NCBI GenBank assembly: GCA_016717335.1 | Contig: JADKFS010000019.1 | Span: forward strand, 186,001 to 250,000 | Direction of reading: 5' to 3' | DNA: 64,000 nt | Source of the DNA: Candidatus Ribeiella danica | GTDB taxonomy: Bacteria; Chloroflexota; Chloroflexia; Chloroflexales; Roseiflexaceae | Part shown: in pieces, positions 27,455-35,329 of the stretch | Layout: each line of letters opens with the position of its first letter | How positions within the stretch are numbered: the stretch's first letter is position 1 | Notes under the pieces: model-generated | The model's database searches: none | Told to the model about the DNA's origin: nothing | Seen by the model: the letters and a program-made list of their open reading frames with translations, nothing else | Position numbers and translations under genes: made by a program

Positions 27455-27500
27455 ATGCGATAATGTGCCATACCTCGACGGGCATGGCACATTATCGCAT
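27455..27500. promoter_or_regulatory. Perfect 17-bp stem-loop in the dnaB leader
   Basis: ATGCGATAATGTGCCAT (27455-27471) and ATGGCACATTATCGCAT (27484-27500) are exact reverse complements around a 12-base loop. It lies 82 bases upstream of the dnaB ATG and downstream of rplI. Without a U-run it looks more like an operator or mRNA-processing site than a terminator. Confidence 0.6.
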
Positions 27501-27518
27501 GGCTGTGCTATAAATTGT

Positions 27519-27600
27519 AGGTTCGAACGTTGGAACGTTAGAACGTTAGAACGTTAGCAGATTTGATGGCTATCGCGCCCAACTTTCCAACCTTCTAACC
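27519..27600. repeat. CGTTAGAA octamer repeats, rplI-dnaB spacer
   Basis: Left arm 27519-27560 iterates GAACGTTA with a period of 8; right arm 27579-27600 (CCAACTTTCCAACCTTCTAACC) is partly complementary. It abuts the rplI stop codon. Confidence 0.75.
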
Positions 27601-27611
27601 CGGAAATCGGA

Positions 27612-28109
27612 TCACTCGGCGTCCGGGTCGGCGGGGAGATCGATATCGCCCTCTGCGCCCTCGACCACCACGTTGATCAGCGGGTCCAGGCCCGCGACGA
27701 GGTGGACCTTGATCGGGTAGATGCCGATGCGCTTGATCGGCTCGTCCAGCAGGATCTTGCGGCGGTCGATCTCGATGCCGATCTGCGACTTGATCTTGTC
27801 GGCGATGTCGGCGTTGGTGATCGAGCCGTACAGGCGGTCCAGCTCGCCGACGCGCGCGGTGAAGCGCAGCGTCTGGCCGGCGATGCGCGCCGCCAGCGCC
27901 TCGGCGTCGCGGCGGGCGGCCTGCTCGCGCTTGTTCTGCGCGGCGAGCCGCTCCTCGGCCTGCTTGACCTGCCCGCGCGTCGCCAGGACCGCGAGCCCCT
28001 TCGGGATCAGGTAGTTGCGGCCGTAGCCGCCCGAGACTTCTTTGACCTCGCCCGTGTGGCCCAGCTTCTCGACGTTCTGGACCAGCAGGACCTTCATCTT
28101 AGTTGCCAT
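27612..28109 (-). CDS. rplI: 50S ribosomal protein L9
   Basis: Large-subunit ribosomal protein, 165 residues. The N-terminal rRNA-binding domain (MKVLLVQNVEKLGHTGEV, then GYGRNYLIPKGLA) and the long connecting helix are typical; the C-terminal domain includes LYGSITNADIADKI. The acidic tail EGAEGDIDLPADPDAE is an extension. The ATG has GAAGGAAG upstream. rplI followed by dnaB is a common bacterial arrangement, and the promoter at 28205-28234 probably drives both. Confidence 0.95.
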   Translation of the reverse strand: MATKMKVLLVQNVEKLGHTGEVKEVSGGYGRNYLIPKGLAVLATRGQVKQAEERLAAQNKREQAARRDAEALAARIAGQTLRFTARVGELDRLYGSITNADIADKIKSQIGIEIDRRKILLDEPIKRIGIYPIKVHLVAGLDPLINVVVEGAEGDIDLPADPDAE

Positions 28110-28204
28110 GGTTCTTCCTTCTTCAACCCACGACGCGCAGGCAAGCGCCCGCGCCGGCTCAGAGGGGGGCGGCGCGCCGACCGCCCATTCGTACAGCGCG
28201 GGCT

Positions 28205-28234
28205 ATCATACCATAGCAGCCGCGCTATCGTCAA
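28205..28234 (-). promoter_or_regulatory. Promoter of the rplI-dnaB operon
   Basis: Minus strand TTGACG (28234-28229), 18-base spacer, TATGAT (28210-28205), about 95 bases upstream of the rplI ATG. Confidence 0.55.
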
Positions 28235-28240
28235 CGTTGC

Positions 28241-29707
28241 TCATCCGCCGTACAGCGCTCGGACGACCAGTGGCGTCAGCAGGCCCTCGAGCAGCCCGGC
28301 GAGCAGGAACAGCGGCACCAGCACGTACAGCCAGACCTTGGCGAGCTGTGCCAGCGACCAGAGGATGTTCTGCCCGACGGTGAAGCCCTTCGGCGGGGAC
28401 ATTAGCGCGATGCCGACCCGGATGCCCAAGGCGGTGCTGATCAGCGACGCGGGTATCTCGACGACGCCGTGCGGCAGCACGTGGCCGAGCGCGAACTGCA
28501 GCGGGCTGCCCGGCCCGAGCGCCAGCCAGCTCCCGCCGCGATCGACCAGCGAGCTGACGACGAAGCCGACCTGCCCGAGCGGGAGCGCCGTCTGCAGAAA
28601 GGCCGGCGCGCCGAAGGTGAACAGCGAGAAGACGCTCGAGAACGCCGTGACGCGCAGGTTGTTCAGCGTGTAGAACAGCGTGGCCGCCAGCCCGAACGGC
28701 CGCGGCCGCTGCACGATCGACAGGAAGTTGTCGAGCGCGCTCACGCGGTAGTGGCCGCCGACGTAGCCGCCGCCCAGCAGGCCGGCCACGGCCGCCACCA
28801 GCGCCACCAGCAGCGGCAGGCGGTAGTCGTGCAGCAGCGGCGTCAGCTCGCGGCGGTAGAAGCGCAGCGGCACGAAGCGCGCGCCGCTGTACTGGTCGGG
28901 CGTCACGCCGGCCGGCCGGTACTCGCGGAAGAAGGTCATGAACGTCTGGCCGACCTGGCGCAGGTTGAGCTGCTCGTGCTCGCGCGACAGGATCTCCTCG
29001 CGGTTGAACGCGCCCATGCCGGTGCGGATCAGCGCGAGCGCGATCACGCTCAGCAGCAGCACGATGATCCAGAGCACGCTCCAGGCGCGGGTCGTCCGGC
29101 CGATGATCAAGATCGCCTCGATCTGCACGACCGAGGCCGTCGGCAGCAGCACGAAGCTCGCCAGCAGGTTGGCCGCGCGGATGCTGGTGGTGTGGCTTGA
29201 GATGATCACCGCGCTGGCGACCATCACCAGCGCCTTGGCGGTGATCAGCAGCGTCACCACCACGATGTACTCCAGCGTCAGCCCGCGCTCGAACAGGTCG
29301 GGGTAGCCCAGCCGCAGCGCCAGCGCGAACACGCCCATCGCCGTGTAGGCCGAGAGCAGCGGCGGCAGCAGCGACGAGACCAGCTTGCCCAGGTACAGAT
29401 CGTTGTCGGAGATTGGCATCGAGAGCAGCGCCTCGAGGCTGTTGCGCTCGCGCTCGCCCACGATGCTCTCCAGCGCGGTGATCAGCGAGAACGACGCCGG
29501 GATGAAGCCGACCAGCAGCATCACGAACGGCACCAGCAGCGGCACGGTGTTCACGTCGTCGATGAAGCGGATCGCGAAGCCGGCCGCGCTGACCAGGATC
29601 AGCGGCAGCAGAAACGCCAGGATGAACATCGGCGCCAGGATGCGCCAGTCGGTCAGGGTGTCGCCGATCTCGCGGCGGGTGATCGTGCGGATCGCGCTCA
29701 CGCTCAT
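28241..29707 (-). CDS. ABC-2 type exporter permease
   Basis: Multi-pass permease of 488 residues. It begins MSVSAIRTITRREIGDTLTD, a typical ABC-2 N-terminus, and carries GERERNSLEALLSMPISDND, the cytoplasmic motif of NatB/GldF-like permeases. A large region around 215-300 is soluble, and the C-terminal third has further helices. The start overlaps the ATPase stop by four bases. Substrate unknown. It ends about 100 bases before rplI on the same strand. Confidence 0.87.
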   Translation of the reverse strand: MSVSAIRTITRREIGDTLTDWRILAPMFILAFLLPLILVSAAGFAIRFIDDVNTVPLLVPFVMLLVGFIPASFSLITALESIVGERERNSLEALLSMPISDNDLYLGKLVSSLLPPLLSAYTAMGVFALALRLGYPDLFERGLTLEYIVVVTLLITAKALVMVASAVIISSHTTSIRAANLLASFVLLPTASVVQIEAILIIGRTTRAWSVLWIIVLLLSVIALALIRTGMGAFNREEILSREHEQLNLRQVGQTFMTFFREYRPAGVTPDQYSGARFVPLRFYRRELTPLLHDYRLPLLVALVAAVAGLLGGGYVGGHYRVSALDNFLSIVQRPRPFGLAATLFYTLNNLRVTAFSSVFSLFTFGAPAFLQTALPLGQVGFVVSSLVDRGGSWLALGPGSPLQFALGHVLPHGVVEIPASLISTALGIRVGIALMSPPKGFTVGQNILWSLAQLAKVWLYVLVPLFLLAGLLEGLLTPLVVRALYGG

Positions 29708-30753
29708 CGGCGCACCTCCGCCCCCGAGACCAGGAGACCGGGAGACAAGGAACCTGGGAGATCATCCGCCTCCTGGTCTCCTGGTCTCTTGGTCTCCTGG
29801 TCTCCATCTCCGCTCTCGCCCCAGGCCCCCCGCTCCGCGCTGTCGTCGGCGACGATGCCGAGGTAGACGTCCTCCAGGCTGCGCGGCAGCTCGGTCAGGG
29901 CGACTACCGGCACCCCGCGCGCGGCCATGCGCGCGACGATCTGCGGGTTGATCTGGCGCGGCTCGGCGCAGCGGTAGCGCAGCCAGTCGCCGCCGGTCGC
30001 CTCGATCCGCACCAGGTCGCTCAGCGCAGGGGCGATCCCCGCCGCCGGGGTGGCCAGCCGCAGCTCCCAGATCGGGTCGCCCAGCAGGCGGCGCGTGAGC
30101 TGGGCGCGGGTGCCCTCGGCGACGATCAGCCCGCCCTTGATCACCACGATCCGGTCGGCCAGCGTCTCGGCCTCGCTCAAGTTGTGGGTGGTCAGCAGGA
30201 TGGTCCGCCGCGCGGCGCGCAGCTCGTCGATCGCGTCGCGCACCGTGCGGGCGCTGTGCGGGTCCATCGCGGTGGTCGGCTCGTCGAGGAACAGCACCGG
30301 CGGGTCGTGGATCAGCGCGCGGATCAGGGCGATCTTCTGCTTCATGCCCTTGGAGTAGCTGTCGAGGCGCTTCTCGCGCGCGTCCCACAGGTCGAACTGC
30401 TGGAGCAGCAGCGCGCCGCGCCGCGCGCACTCGGCCGCGGTCATGCCCTGGAGCGCGCCGAAAAACGCCAGGTATTCCATCGCGCGCATGCGGTGGTACA
30501 GGCCGGGGAACTCGGTCAGCAGCCCGACCACCTGGCGCACCTCGCGGGCCTGCTCGACCACGTCGTAGCCGGCGACCCGCGCGTGGCCGCTGCTCGGCTT
30601 GAGAATCGCGGCGAGCATGCGCACTGTGGTGGTCTTGCCGGCGCCGTTCGGCCCCAGCAGGGCCACCACCTCGCCGTCGGCGACCTGGAGCGATATTTCG
30701 CGGACGGCGTTGAAGGCGCCGAAGAGCTTCTGTAGCTGGTGGGCTTCGATCAT
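29704..30753 (-). CDS. ABC transporter ATP-binding protein with repeat-encoded tail
   Basis: ATPase of 349 residues paired with the permease at 28241. Walker A GPNGAGKTTT near residue 35-44, signature region LDSYSKGMKQK, Walker B PVLFLDEPTTAMDP and TTHNL are present. The last ~33 residues (from about GDQETKRPGDQEADDLPG) are encoded by the CCTGGTCT octamer hairpin that lies here, so the C-terminus is repeat-derived and unlike other family members. The minus-strand TGCTATACT at 30838-30830 is the likely promoter. Confidence 0.9.
   Translation of the reverse strand: MIEAHQLQKLFGAFNAVREISLQVADGEVVALLGPNGAGKTTTVRMLAAILKPSSGHARVAGYDVVEQAREVRQVVGLLTEFPGLYHRMRAMEYLAFFGALQGMTAAECARRGALLLQQFDLWDAREKRLDSYSKGMKQKIALIRALIHDPPVLFLDEPTTAMDPHSARTVRDAIDELRAARRTILLTTHNLSEAETLADRIVVIKGGLIVAEGTRAQLTRRLLGDPIWELRLATPAAGIAPALSDLVRIEATGGDWLRYRCAEPRQINPQIVARMAARGVPVVALTELPRSLEDVYLGIVADDSAERGAWGESGDGDQETKRPGDQEADDLPGSLSPGLLVSGAEVRR
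29724..29806. repeat. Inverted CCTGGTCT octamer arms inside a coding 3' end
   Basis: Left arm 29724-29752 (GAGACCAGGAGACCGGGAGAC) and right arm 29769-29806 (TCCTGGTCTCCTGGTCTC then TTGGTCTCCTGG) are complementary. Both arms are translated as the tail of the ABC ATPase. Confidence 0.85.
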
Positions 30754-30829
30754 GTAGTGCTCCGTTCAGGTTGTACGTCGCGTGTCACAGGGGGCACGCT
30801 TGGGTTGGGCGCGGATGCGCGACTCTCTT

Positions 30830-30838
30830 AGTATAGCA
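30830..30838 (-). promoter_or_regulatory. Extended -10 promoter of the ABC operon
   Basis: TGCTATACT on the minus strand about 80 bases upstream of the ATPase ATG; no clear -35. Confidence 0.5.
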
Positions 30839-30839
30839 G

Positions 30840-31226
30840 GATTGGCAGGGGCGTGCCCCCCACCCCTGGTTGCGGGCGGAAGCCCGCCCCAGACCCCCTC
30901 AAATGATGCCACTACTTTCGGGGGCTGCGCGCCCCGTGCCCCTGCGCATGCCCGCACTCGCAGCACCGTCGGGGGCTGCGCGCCCCCCGCGCCCCCGGCC
31001 GGGGCTTGCGCCCCTGGACCCCAAAATAGCCCAGCCTCTATACAAATGCTTGATGCGCATGCCTGGCTGAATCCAGGCGCGGTGGGTTACAACTCGTTTT
31101 GTAGGGGTGGTACTGGGCATGCGCCACAATGTAGAAATCTGAGATGGCGCTCTTTGCCGGAGGGGGCCGGGGGAACCGGCGCGGGTTCCCTCGGGCGGGG
31201 GGCCGGGGGCGCAGCGCCCCGGAGAA
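30840..31226. repeat. GCATGCC-core repeat element, copy 2, with GC-rich flanks
   Basis: The core (about 31060-31130) reads GCATGCCTGGCTGAATCCAG, then GCGCGGTGGGTTACAACTCG, and ends GGTACTGGGCATGCGCCACA, closely matching copy 1. The left side has GGGGGCTGCGCGCC and CCTGGACCCCAAAA; the right side has GCCGGAGGGGGCCGGGGG and GGCGCAGCGCCCCGGA, plus an inserted GAACCGGCGCGGGTTC palindrome. GC-rich hairpins (30850-30895) precede it. Together with 31228-31449 it fills a 696-base spacer with no gene. Confidence 0.75.
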
Positions 31227-31227
31227 A

Positions 31228-31269
31228 AGATGACAAGATGACAAGGTGACAAGATGACAAGGTGACAAC
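31228..31269. repeat. TGACAAGA/TGACAAGG octamer tract
   Basis: Five iterations of GATGACAA or GGTGACAA, period 8, sitting between two GCATGCC-core elements. It is the inverse of the CACCTTGT family seen at 22866, 35294, 42170 and 46110. Confidence 0.8.
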
Positions 31270-31279
31270 AGGCTTGGAA

Positions 31280-31440
31280 CGATGGATAGGTGACGCAGCC
31301 CGTTGCACCCGCCCGGTCGGAATGGTATGAGGCATGTGCCACGCGCATTGAAATGGAGACAGCCTGATTTGCCGGAGGGGGGCCGGGGGAACCGGCGCGG
31401 GTTCCCCCGGGCGGGGGCCAGGGGCGCAGCGCCCCGGAAA
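31280..31440. repeat. GCATGCC-core repeat element, degenerate copy 3
   Basis: Partial match to copies 1 and 2: a CGTTGCACCCG and GGCATGTGCCACGCGCATTG core, then TTTGCCGGAGGGGGGCCGG, the GAACCGGCGCGGGTTC palindrome, and GGGGCGCAGCGCCCCGGAAA. It ends nine bases before the enoyl-CoA hydratase stop codon. Confidence 0.6.
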
Positions 31441-31449
31441 AGGCGAAGC

Positions 31450-32238
31450 TTAGCGCCCCTTCCACGCGGGCTTGCGCTTCTCGAGAAACGCGCGGAACCC
31501 CTCGAAGCCGTCCTCGCTGAAGAGAATCTCGCGCTGCAGCTCCGACTCGCGCGCCAGCGACTCGGCGTAGGTGCTCTCCTGCGCGGCGCGCACCGCCTTG
31601 CGGATGCGCGTGAGCGCCAGCGGCGCCTGGGCCGCCAGGCGCGCGGCGTAGCTGGCCACCTCCTCGGCGAAGCGCTCGACCGGGTAGACGTGGCTGGCCA
31701 GGCCGATCGCGCGCGCCTCTTCGGCGGGCACCGCCGCGCCGCTGTAGATCAGCTCGAGCGCGCGCCCCAGCCCGACCAGCCGCGGCAGGCTCCAGGTCCC
31801 GCCGCCGTCCGGGATCAGGCCCACGCGAATGAACAGCTCGGCGAACTGCGCCCGCGCCGAGGCCAGCCGGATGTCGCAGGCCAGCGCGAGGTCGCAGCCA
31901 ATGCCGGCGGCGACCCCGTCCACCGCCGCGATCACCGGCCAGCGCGACTCGTGGATGGCCAGCAGCGCGGGGTGGTAGGCCTCCACCAGGATGCGGTGGG
32001 CCGACTCGGGTGTGGCGTCGGGGCGGCCGATCACGGTCAGGTCGGCGCCCGAGCAGAACGCGCCGCCGCCGCCGGTCAGGACGATCACGCGCGTCGATCC
32101 GTCCTCGCCGCACGACGCGACCGCCTCGCGCAGCTCGACCATCGACTCGGCGTCCACCGCGTTCCGCAGCGCAGGCCGGTTGATTGCAATTGTGGTGACG
32201 GCGCCATCGCGCGTCACGAGGAGTCTGTCAGTCATCAT
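31450..32238 (-). CDS. Enoyl-CoA hydratase/isomerase family protein (PaaG-like)
   Basis: Crotonase-superfamily enzyme of 262 residues acting on an acyl-CoA. The oxyanion-hole segments GGGGAFCSGADL and AAVDGVAAGIGCDLALACD are present. The catalytic loop reads GLIPDGGGTWSLPRLVG, with Asp where classical enoyl-CoA hydratase has Glu, as in PaaG-type isomerases, so isomerisation of an aryl- or enoyl-CoA is plausible. Two adjacent ATGs (32238, 32235) are possible, with AAGGGG upstream. No pathway partner is adjacent. Confidence 0.88.
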   Translation of the reverse strand: MMTDRLLVTRDGAVTTIAINRPALRNAVDAESMVELREAVASCGEDGSTRVIVLTGGGGAFCSGADLTVIGRPDATPESAHRILVEAYHPALLAIHESRWPVIAAVDGVAAGIGCDLALACDIRLASARAQFAELFIRVGLIPDGGGTWSLPRLVGLGRALELIYSGAAVPAEEARAIGLASHVYPVERFAEEVASYAARLAAQAPLALTRIRKAVRAAQESTYAESLARESELQREILFSEDGFEGFRAFLEKRKPAWKGR

Positions 32239-32247
32239 TCACCCCTT

Positions 32248-32522
32248 CCTGACGAACGACCAAAGACGAACGACCAAGTGAGGCATACAACCTTCGCCCT
32301 TCTTCATCCCCCTGACGAATGACCAAATGAGGCGTGCAACCTTCGCCCTTCATCCCCCTGACGAACAGTCAAGTAATAGAGCCATCAAGTTGACCATAGA
32401 TAGATGGATAGACCAAAGACGATCGCTTTGTCGACGCGCATCGTCCATCGTCCATCGTCAGAAAGATTTTGCTACACATTATGCGATGGACGAGCTTTCG
32501 TCCTTGGCCCTTCGTCTTTGGT
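32248..32522. repeat. GACCAAAGACGAAC repeats in a 320-base spacer
   Basis: Left tract 32248-32277 (GACGAACGACCAAAGACGAAC) and right tract 32490-32522 (TTTCGTCCTTGGCCCTTCGTC, in outline) are complementary. Between them lie two direct copies of a 45-50 base block with CAACCTTCGCCCTTC and CCCCCTGACGAA, and CATCGTC heptamers at 32441-32460. No gene seen. Confidence 0.75.
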
Positions 32523-32558
32523 CACCTACGATTAGCTTCTCGTCTAGGCGATCCCGCC

Positions 32559-33950
32559 TCACGTTTCGCGCTTCGCTCCCCGGTCGGCCTGCTCGATCGC
32601 GCCCCACGCCTGCTCGGCCGCGTCGGCGTCGGCCGGCGTCGCGGCGGAGGGGTGGTAGCGCGCCCGCTCGTAGGCGTCGGTGAGCGAATCGATCGGCTGG
32701 GCGGCATCTGGCAGCAGCGCGCCCGCCGTGGAGGCGTACTCGCGCGGGGTCTGCGGCGCGGCGCGCGGCTGGCTGCGCGTCTCGCCGAGCAGCAGCAGCC
32801 GGATATAGCTGCGCCGGATGCGGCTGTCCGGGTCGCCGCCGCGCAGCCGCGCCAGGGCTTCGCGCAGGCCGCCCGGCTGCTTCGGCCCGCCAAGCTGCGA
32901 CAGCAGCCCGAGCAGATCGGCGGCCAGGCCGCTCCAGCTCCAGATCGACTCGCGCTCCTCGTCGGCGCCCGCGCCGCGGCGGGCGCGCCGGCGCGACAGC
33001 AGAAACAGGCCGATGATCAGCGCGATCGGCAGCAGCGCGAAGAAGATCCGCAGCGCCGTCTGCACCCACGGCGGAAAGATCGCCAGCACCTCGGTTGCGC
33101 CAGTCTGCTGCTCGCCCGGCTGCTGCGGCGGCTGGGTCAGGCTGCTCAGCAGCTGATCGAGGTGCGCCACCCGCAGCAGCCACTCGAGGAAGAGCGCCAT
33201 GAGGTAGAGGAGCGGGGCGAGCATCAGCCCGATGATCAGCACCAGCCCCTGCCAGACCATCCGAATGGCCTGCGCCGCCTCGCGGCCGAACAGCGACCCG
33301 ATCAGCAGGCCCAGCACCAGCACCAGCAAGACCGCTCCGACGAGCGTGAGCAGGCCGCGCCAGCCCATCCGGCGCAGCTCGGCCTCGCGCTCCTCCGAGG
33401 CGCTCGCCAGCGCGATCGTGATCAGCCCGACCGTGAAGAAGCTGAGCACCTCGGTCGATGCCGGCACCGAGGCGCCGCTTCGACCGTTGCCGAAAAAGCC
33501 GAACCCGATGATCATGATCAGCACGATCGTCGCCGTGCGAAACAGCCGGTGCAGGCTCAGGCTGTCGTGGAGCGTGAGCCGCGTGCCGCGCCAGAAGCAG
33601 TAGAGCGCGGTGAGCAGCCCCAGGTAGGCGACGCCCGAGCGCGTGTCGCGGACGGAGAAGATCGTGTCGATCACTGCGCCCCAGCCATCGAGCGGGCTCG
33701 CGCCGGGCGCCACCTGCAGCCGGACCACCCACAGGGCGAACAGCAGACCCACCAGCGCCAGCGCCGGCCCCTGGCGAGCCGGGCGCAGCCGCCGCAGGAT
33801 GATCCAGTCGGCCAGTCCGCCCGCCAGCACGACGCCGATCAGCGCGCCCCACGCGTCGCCGCCGGAGAGCGTGAGCAGCAGCGCCGGCGGCGTGGCCTCG
33901 ACCAGCGCCAGCCCGAGGTAGTAGGCGATTCGCTGCCAGGGGATGAGCAC
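32559..33950 (-). CDS. DUF4129-domain membrane protein
   Basis: About 463 residues. Ten or so hydrophobic segments occupy the first 340 residues; the cytoplasmic C-terminus (DSRIRRSYIRLLLL ... ALLPDAAQPIDSLTDAYERA) matches the DUF4129 domain found in transglutaminase-related membrane proteins. With DUF58 and MoxR genes upstream it forms the widespread MoxR-DUF58-DUF4129 cluster linked to envelope-protein assembly. I take GTG at 33950 because GAGGAAAAGG lies just upstream; the TTG at 33968 is within the repeat. Confidence 0.8.
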   Translation of the reverse strand: MLIPWQRIAYYLGLALVEATPPALLLTLSGGDAWGALIGVVLAGGLADWIILRRLRPARQGPALALVGLLFALWVVRLQVAPGASPLDGWGAVIDTIFSVRDTRSGVAYLGLLTALYCFWRGTRLTLHDSLSLHRLFRTATIVLIMIIGFGFFGNGRSGASVPASTEVLSFFTVGLITIALASASEEREAELRRMGWRGLLTLVGAVLLVLVLGLLIGSLFGREAAQAIRMVWQGLVLIIGLMLAPLLYLMALFLEWLLRVAHLDQLLSSLTQPPQQPGEQQTGATEVLAIFPPWVQTALRIFFALLPIALIIGLFLLSRRRARRGAGADEERESIWSWSGLAADLLGLLSQLGGPKQPGGLREALARLRGGDPDSRIRRSYIRLLLLGETRSQPRAAPQTPREYASTAGALLPDAAQPIDSLTDAYERARYHPSAATPADADAAEQAWGAIEQADRGAKRET

Positions 33951-33961
33951 AGCCTTTTCCT

Positions 33962-33998
33962 CGTTCAAACGTTCAAACGTTCAAACGTTCAAACGTTC
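33962..33998. repeat. CGTTCAAA octamer tract between DUF58 and DUF4129 genes
   Basis: Four perfect copies of CGTTCAAA, period 8; AACGTT is self-complementary. It abuts the DUF58 stop and the DUF4129 ribosome site. Confidence 0.85.
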
Positions 33999-35233
33999 TA
34001 TGTTGCCCCGCGCGGCTCCTTCGCATACGCTCGCGCCTGGCCGTTGCCGCGCCAGTCAATTCGCGGCGGCGCGTGGCGCACCAGCACGCCCGGCACGATC
34101 GGCGGGTCGTCCTCGCCGAGGTACAGCCAGGCCACGTCGCGCCCGCGCTCGCGCTGGCGCAGCAGCGCCGCGCGCGTGCTCTCGGGGGCGATCGCGCTCA
34201 GCAGCAGCACCGTCGCGCCCCACGGCAGGTCGCCGGTGGTGGTGTGCAGCAGCCGCGCCATCGGCGCGACCGAGTAGGGCGTCAGCCGCGCCAGCGTCTC
34301 CATGATCCGCTCGAGCTGGGCTGGGCTGCGGCCGGGCGGCAGCCGGACGAACTGCTCGAACTCGGCCGGCGCCCCGTTCACGTACAGGCCCACGGCGAAG
34401 CCATCCGCGAGGCCGGCCTTCGCCAGCGTCGCCGCCGCGCTGATCAGCCGCTCGACCTGCTCCTCGTCGATGCCCTGCCAGTAGCGCTCGAACGAGTCGA
34501 GGTCGAGGAAGATCGCCAGCTCGCGCGCGGTGGTCGGCTCGTAGATCCGCGTCTGCAGCGTGCCGGTGCGAGCGGTCGCACTCCAGTGCACATCCTTGAG
34601 CGGGTCCTCGGGGTGGTAGTCGCGCACGCCGATCGTGCGGAGCGGGTCGCGGATCAGCGCCCGCGCGCGCAGTTCGCCGAGCGGGTGGCGCGGCGGCAGG
34701 CCCAGCTCGTCGAGCGACAGCAGGCGCGGGTAGACGATCAGGCTGGTGCGCTCGGCGATGTCGCGGGTCGTGCGGTAGAAGCCGAACGGGTCGCCGCCCT
34801 CGATCTGGGCCGGCCCCAGCCGGTAGGCGCCGCGGGCGGTGCAGCGCAGGCGGTAGCGCCAGATAATGCTCTCGTACCAGCGCAGGCTTGTCACGCGGTT
34901 CAGCACCTGGCGGCCCTCGGTGTCGAGCCGCCGATCGTGGTCGATCACCTCCAGGTTGGCCGGGACGATGTCGCGCACGGTCAGCGCGACCAGCGGCAGC
35001 GGCTTGCGGTTGTCGATCCGGATGATGAGCTCGACCTCGTCGTCGGGGAAGGCGCGCGACTGGCTCAGCTCGCGCCGGTAGGTCACCCGCACGAGCGACC
35101 AGCGATCCCACAGCCGCGACATGCCGGCGGTCAGCAGCAGCAGAATGCACATCAGCGCAAGCAGCCCTTGCCCGGTCAGGAGCGAGAGCACCAGCAGGAT
35201 GAAGAGGCCCTGAATTGTGCTGCGGCGGAACAC
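33998..35233 (-). CDS. DUF58-domain protein
   Basis: About 411 residues with two N-terminal transmembrane segments (IQGLFILLVLSLL and LLALMCILLLLTAGM), then a beta-rich region and a vWA-like DUF58 domain. The signature VRDYHPEDPLKDVHWSATAR and the DLDSFERY strand are typical. The start is GTG at 35233 with AAGG upstream. It lies directly after the MoxR ATPase, whose partner it probably is in membrane-protein or cofactor assembly. Confidence 0.87.
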   Translation of the reverse strand: MFRRSTIQGLFILLVLSLLTGQGLLALMCILLLLTAGMSRLWDRWSLVRVTYRRELSQSRAFPDDEVELIIRIDNRKPLPLVALTVRDIVPANLEVIDHDRRLDTEGRQVLNRVTSLRWYESIIWRYRLRCTARGAYRLGPAQIEGGDPFGFYRTTRDIAERTSLIVYPRLLSLDELGLPPRHPLGELRARALIRDPLRTIGVRDYHPEDPLKDVHWSATARTGTLQTRIYEPTTARELAIFLDLDSFERYWQGIDEEQVERLISAAATLAKAGLADGFAVGLYVNGAPAEFEQFVRLPPGRSPAQLERIMETLARLTPYSVAPMARLLHTTTGDLPWGATVLLLSAIAPESTRAALLRQRERGRDVAWLYLGEDDPPIVPGVLVRHAPPRIDWRGNGQARAYAKEPRGAT

Positions 35234-35240
35234 TGCCCAA

Positions 35241-35329
35241 CCTTGACAGGGTGACCGGGTGAGGGGGTGACCAGGTGCGTCGCGTAGCAATACCACCTGG
35301 TCACCTGGTCACTTGGTCATCTTGTCACT
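35241..35329. repeat. Inverted CACCTGGT octamer arms, moxR-DUF58 spacer
   Basis: Left arm 35241-35276 (TTGACAGGGTGACCGGGTGA and on) and right arm 35294-35329 (CCACCTGGTCACCTGGTCAC, then TTGGTCATCTTGTCAC). The right arm supplies the moxR TGA stop (35325-35327). Confidence 0.85.

Noticed and set aside
29762..30430. Arg/Asp-rich alternative frame inside the ABC ATPase
   Set aside because: Out-of-frame reading of the ATPase gene; no start signal and no conservation expected.
31270..31440. Insertion sequence in the 696-base spacer before the enoyl-CoA hydratase gene
   Set aside because: There is no transposase frame and no terminal inverted repeats with target duplications that I can see; the content is repeat elements only.
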